From NCBI RefSeq assembly GCF_026127265.1, contig NZ_WWFG01000002.1, forward strand, positions 1,488,001 to 1,552,000: DNA of 64,000 nt, read 5' to 3'. A program made the translations under genes and the position numbers. Shown here piece by piece: positions 62,751-64,000 of the stretch (position 1 is the first letter of the stretch; each line of letters begins with the position of its first letter). Below the pieces are notes generated by a model. That model was not told the origin of the DNA and searched no databases. It was given only the letters and a program-made list of their open reading frames with translations. This DNA comes from Nostoc sp. KVJ3. Its GTDB lineage: Bacteria > Cyanobacteriota > Cyanobacteriia > Cyanobacteriales > Nostocaceae.

Positions 62751-64000
62751 TTATGGGCATACGCTCAGTTTTTTCTTTTCATCAGGATTAGTTTTAAGGT
62801 AATCTTTAAGGCGATCGCATCCTTCATGCAACAGTTCATCTAATCCCCGGATACGCCACACAATTACCGTATTGTCTTGAGTGGCTATAGCTAGCAGTTT
62901 ACCATCGGGGCTAAAACCTGCACCTCTCACAAAGCCTTGATGACCTCTAAATTCTGCTACTTGTTGTCCTGATAAATTCCACAACCTAGTTGTGTAGTTT
63001 GCTGAAGATGTAGCCAGTAGTTTACCATCTGGGCTGAAATTTATGTGTGTGACTCTGCCTTCATAAGTCTTAAATTCTTTTAACTGCTTTCCTGAAAAAT
63101 CCCATAGCCTGACAGTACCATCATCTCCAGATGTAGCCAATTTATTCTCGTTAGGGCTAAAACTGACAGTGTTAACATAGCCTTTATGCCCCGTCAATTT
63201 TTTAAGCAGCTTGCCATTAATATCCCACAGCAATGCCGTCCCATTTTCTCCAACTGTAGCTAGCAGCTTGCCATCTGGACTAAATCTAGTAGTTTCAACC
63301 TTGCCTTGCTGTTTAAATTCTTGCAACTTGTTTCCTTTGAGATCCCACACTTTTGCTATGCCATCATCTCCAGCAGTAACAAGCCTATCCCCTTCATTGT
63401 TAAAATTGATAGTCCGTACTGCTTGAGAATGCCCCTCGAAAGGTTTCAAAGGCTTTAACTGTTCTCCGGTGCGCGTCCAGAGCTTTATTGTGCCATCTTT
63501 TCCACCTGTAACAATTAGGTTTTTAGCTTTGTCTGGGCTAAAACGTACAGTATTGACACCGCCTTGATCGGCTTTGAATTTTCTTACCAGCTTACCTTCG
63601 AGGTTCCAAAGCCTAATATAGTCATCATATGAAGCTGTAATCATTAACTTGCTATCTGGGCTAAAACGAACACTACCAACACCTTTTTCATTCTCCTCTA
63701 GTTCGATTAAGGGGTTTTTGGGTTTGATTAATGATTTTCCTGGAACTGCCCAGAATCTCACCGTACCATCATCTTTTCCAGCAGTGGCAAGAGTATCGCC
63801 CTTTGGATTAAAGCGAGTGCTGACAACACTGCCCTGATGACCCTTAAATTCTGCTTGCAGTGTTCTGTTAAAATCCTTCCACAGCCTGACTTTGCCATCG
63901 CTAGCCGATGTAGCAATCAGCCCATCTTTAATACGAACTGTCTCAACACCTTCAGGGTGAGCCTCAAATTTTTTTTCTGTCAGTTCTTTTCCTGAAAAAT
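62751..64000 (-). CDS. WD40-repeat protein (start outside window)
   Basis: The frame stays open to the window edge (upstream residues read FSGKELTEKKFEAHPEG and then GLIATSASDGKVRLWKDFNR), so only about 416 C-terminal residues are visible. They contain about nine WD40 blades, recognisable by G-H near the start and (L/V)R(L/F)W or IKLW at the end, e.g. VRFSPDSKLMITASYDDYIR and then LWNLEG. The C-terminal tail (RGLDELLHEGCDRLKDYLKT) matches the cap of cyanobacterial WD40 proteins, which often follow an N-terminal kinase or NACHT module. Whether such a module exists here is unknown. Confidence 0.85.
   Translation of the reverse strand, partial: FSGKELTEKKFEAHPEGVETVRIKDGLIATSASDGKVRLWKDFNRTLQAEFKGHQGSVVSTRFNPKGDTLATAGKDDGTVRFWAVPGKSLIKPKNPLIELEENEKGVGSVRFSPDSKLMITASYDDYIRLWNLEGKLVRKFKADQGGVNTVRFSPDKAKNLIVTGGKDGTIKLWTRTGEQLKPLKPFEGHSQAVRTINFNNEGDRLVTAGDDGIAKVWDLKGNKLQEFKQQGKVETTRFSPDGKLLATVGENGTALLWDINGKLLKKLTGHKGYVNTVSFSPNENKLATSGDDGTVRLWDFSGKQLKEFKTYEGRVTHINFSPDGKLLATSSANYTTRLWNLSGQQVAEFRGHQGFVRGAGFSPDGKLLAIATQDNTVIVWRIRGLDELLHEGCDRLKDYLKTNPDEKKKLSVCP

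Overview
The window is chromosomal DNA from a filamentous heterocyst-type cyanobacterium, most likely Nostoc or a close relative. The evidence is the very frequent HIP1 octamer (GCGATCGC), many short Nostoc-type repeats (heptamer arrays, REP-like palindromes), and cyanobacterial gene content: CrtH carotenoid isomerase, a phylloquinone (men) gene set, DUF1517 and PEP-CTERM proteins, and the rpmG-rpsR-RNB cluster. No plasmid or prophage backbone is visible.

Layout. 0-19 kb is ordinary housekeeping: YggT, upp, crtH, an AMIN plus beta-lactamase-fold protein, purT, an ABC ATPase/permease pair, an MscS channel, leuB, a prepilin peptidase, accD and an MFS exporter. 18.7-21.2 kb is a damaged patch: a sugar-binding lipoprotein gene frameshifted in a G run, a second degenerate copy of its 3' end, and between them a Phd/PIN toxin-antitoxin pair whose toxin gene is split by a short IS200/IS605-like element. 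21.2-28.2 kb is backbone again (RNB exonuclease, rpsR, rpmG, RDD, PEP-CTERM, an acidic HTH protein and a membrane protein).

28.5-32.9 kb is an island lying between tRNA-Arg and the tRNA-Thr/tRNA-Tyr pair. It carries a PD-(D/E)XK endonuclease gene split by a complete 1189-bp insertion sequence with 19-bp ends and a 5-bp target duplication, then a two-gene type II restriction-modification system. 33-35 kb holds nadA, a metallophosphatase and tRNA-Ser. 35.4-39.1 kb is a three-gene unit (small protein, PIN-domain nuclease, ORC-like P-loop ATPase) that matches no system I can name; it is my best candidate for an undescribed, probably defensive, system. A FitAB/VapBC-type toxin-antitoxin pair follows. 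Both blocks lack HIP1 sites, unlike the DNA on either side.

40-52.3 kb holds most of the phylloquinone pathway: DHNA-CoA thioesterase, menE, menC, menA, menF and menD, interspersed with uppS, a ferritin-like protein, a MalK/UgpC-type ATPase and a nuclease-like unknown. Three men enzymes carry in-frame peptides encoded by the same short repeats seen in intergenic DNA. 52.4-64 kb holds folB, a REC-PAS-GGDEF protein, an acetyltransferase, a PIG-L deacetylase, two glycosyltransferase-like genes, a DUF1517 protein and a WD40 protein running off the window. Long repeat-rich spacers in this part contain fragments of an IS630 transposase and other mobile DNA.

A recurring thread is one mobile family: the complete IS at 29.2-30.4 kb and two MITE-like elements (25.4 and 56.5 kb) share the terminal core ACTTACGCA and all have 5-bp target duplications.
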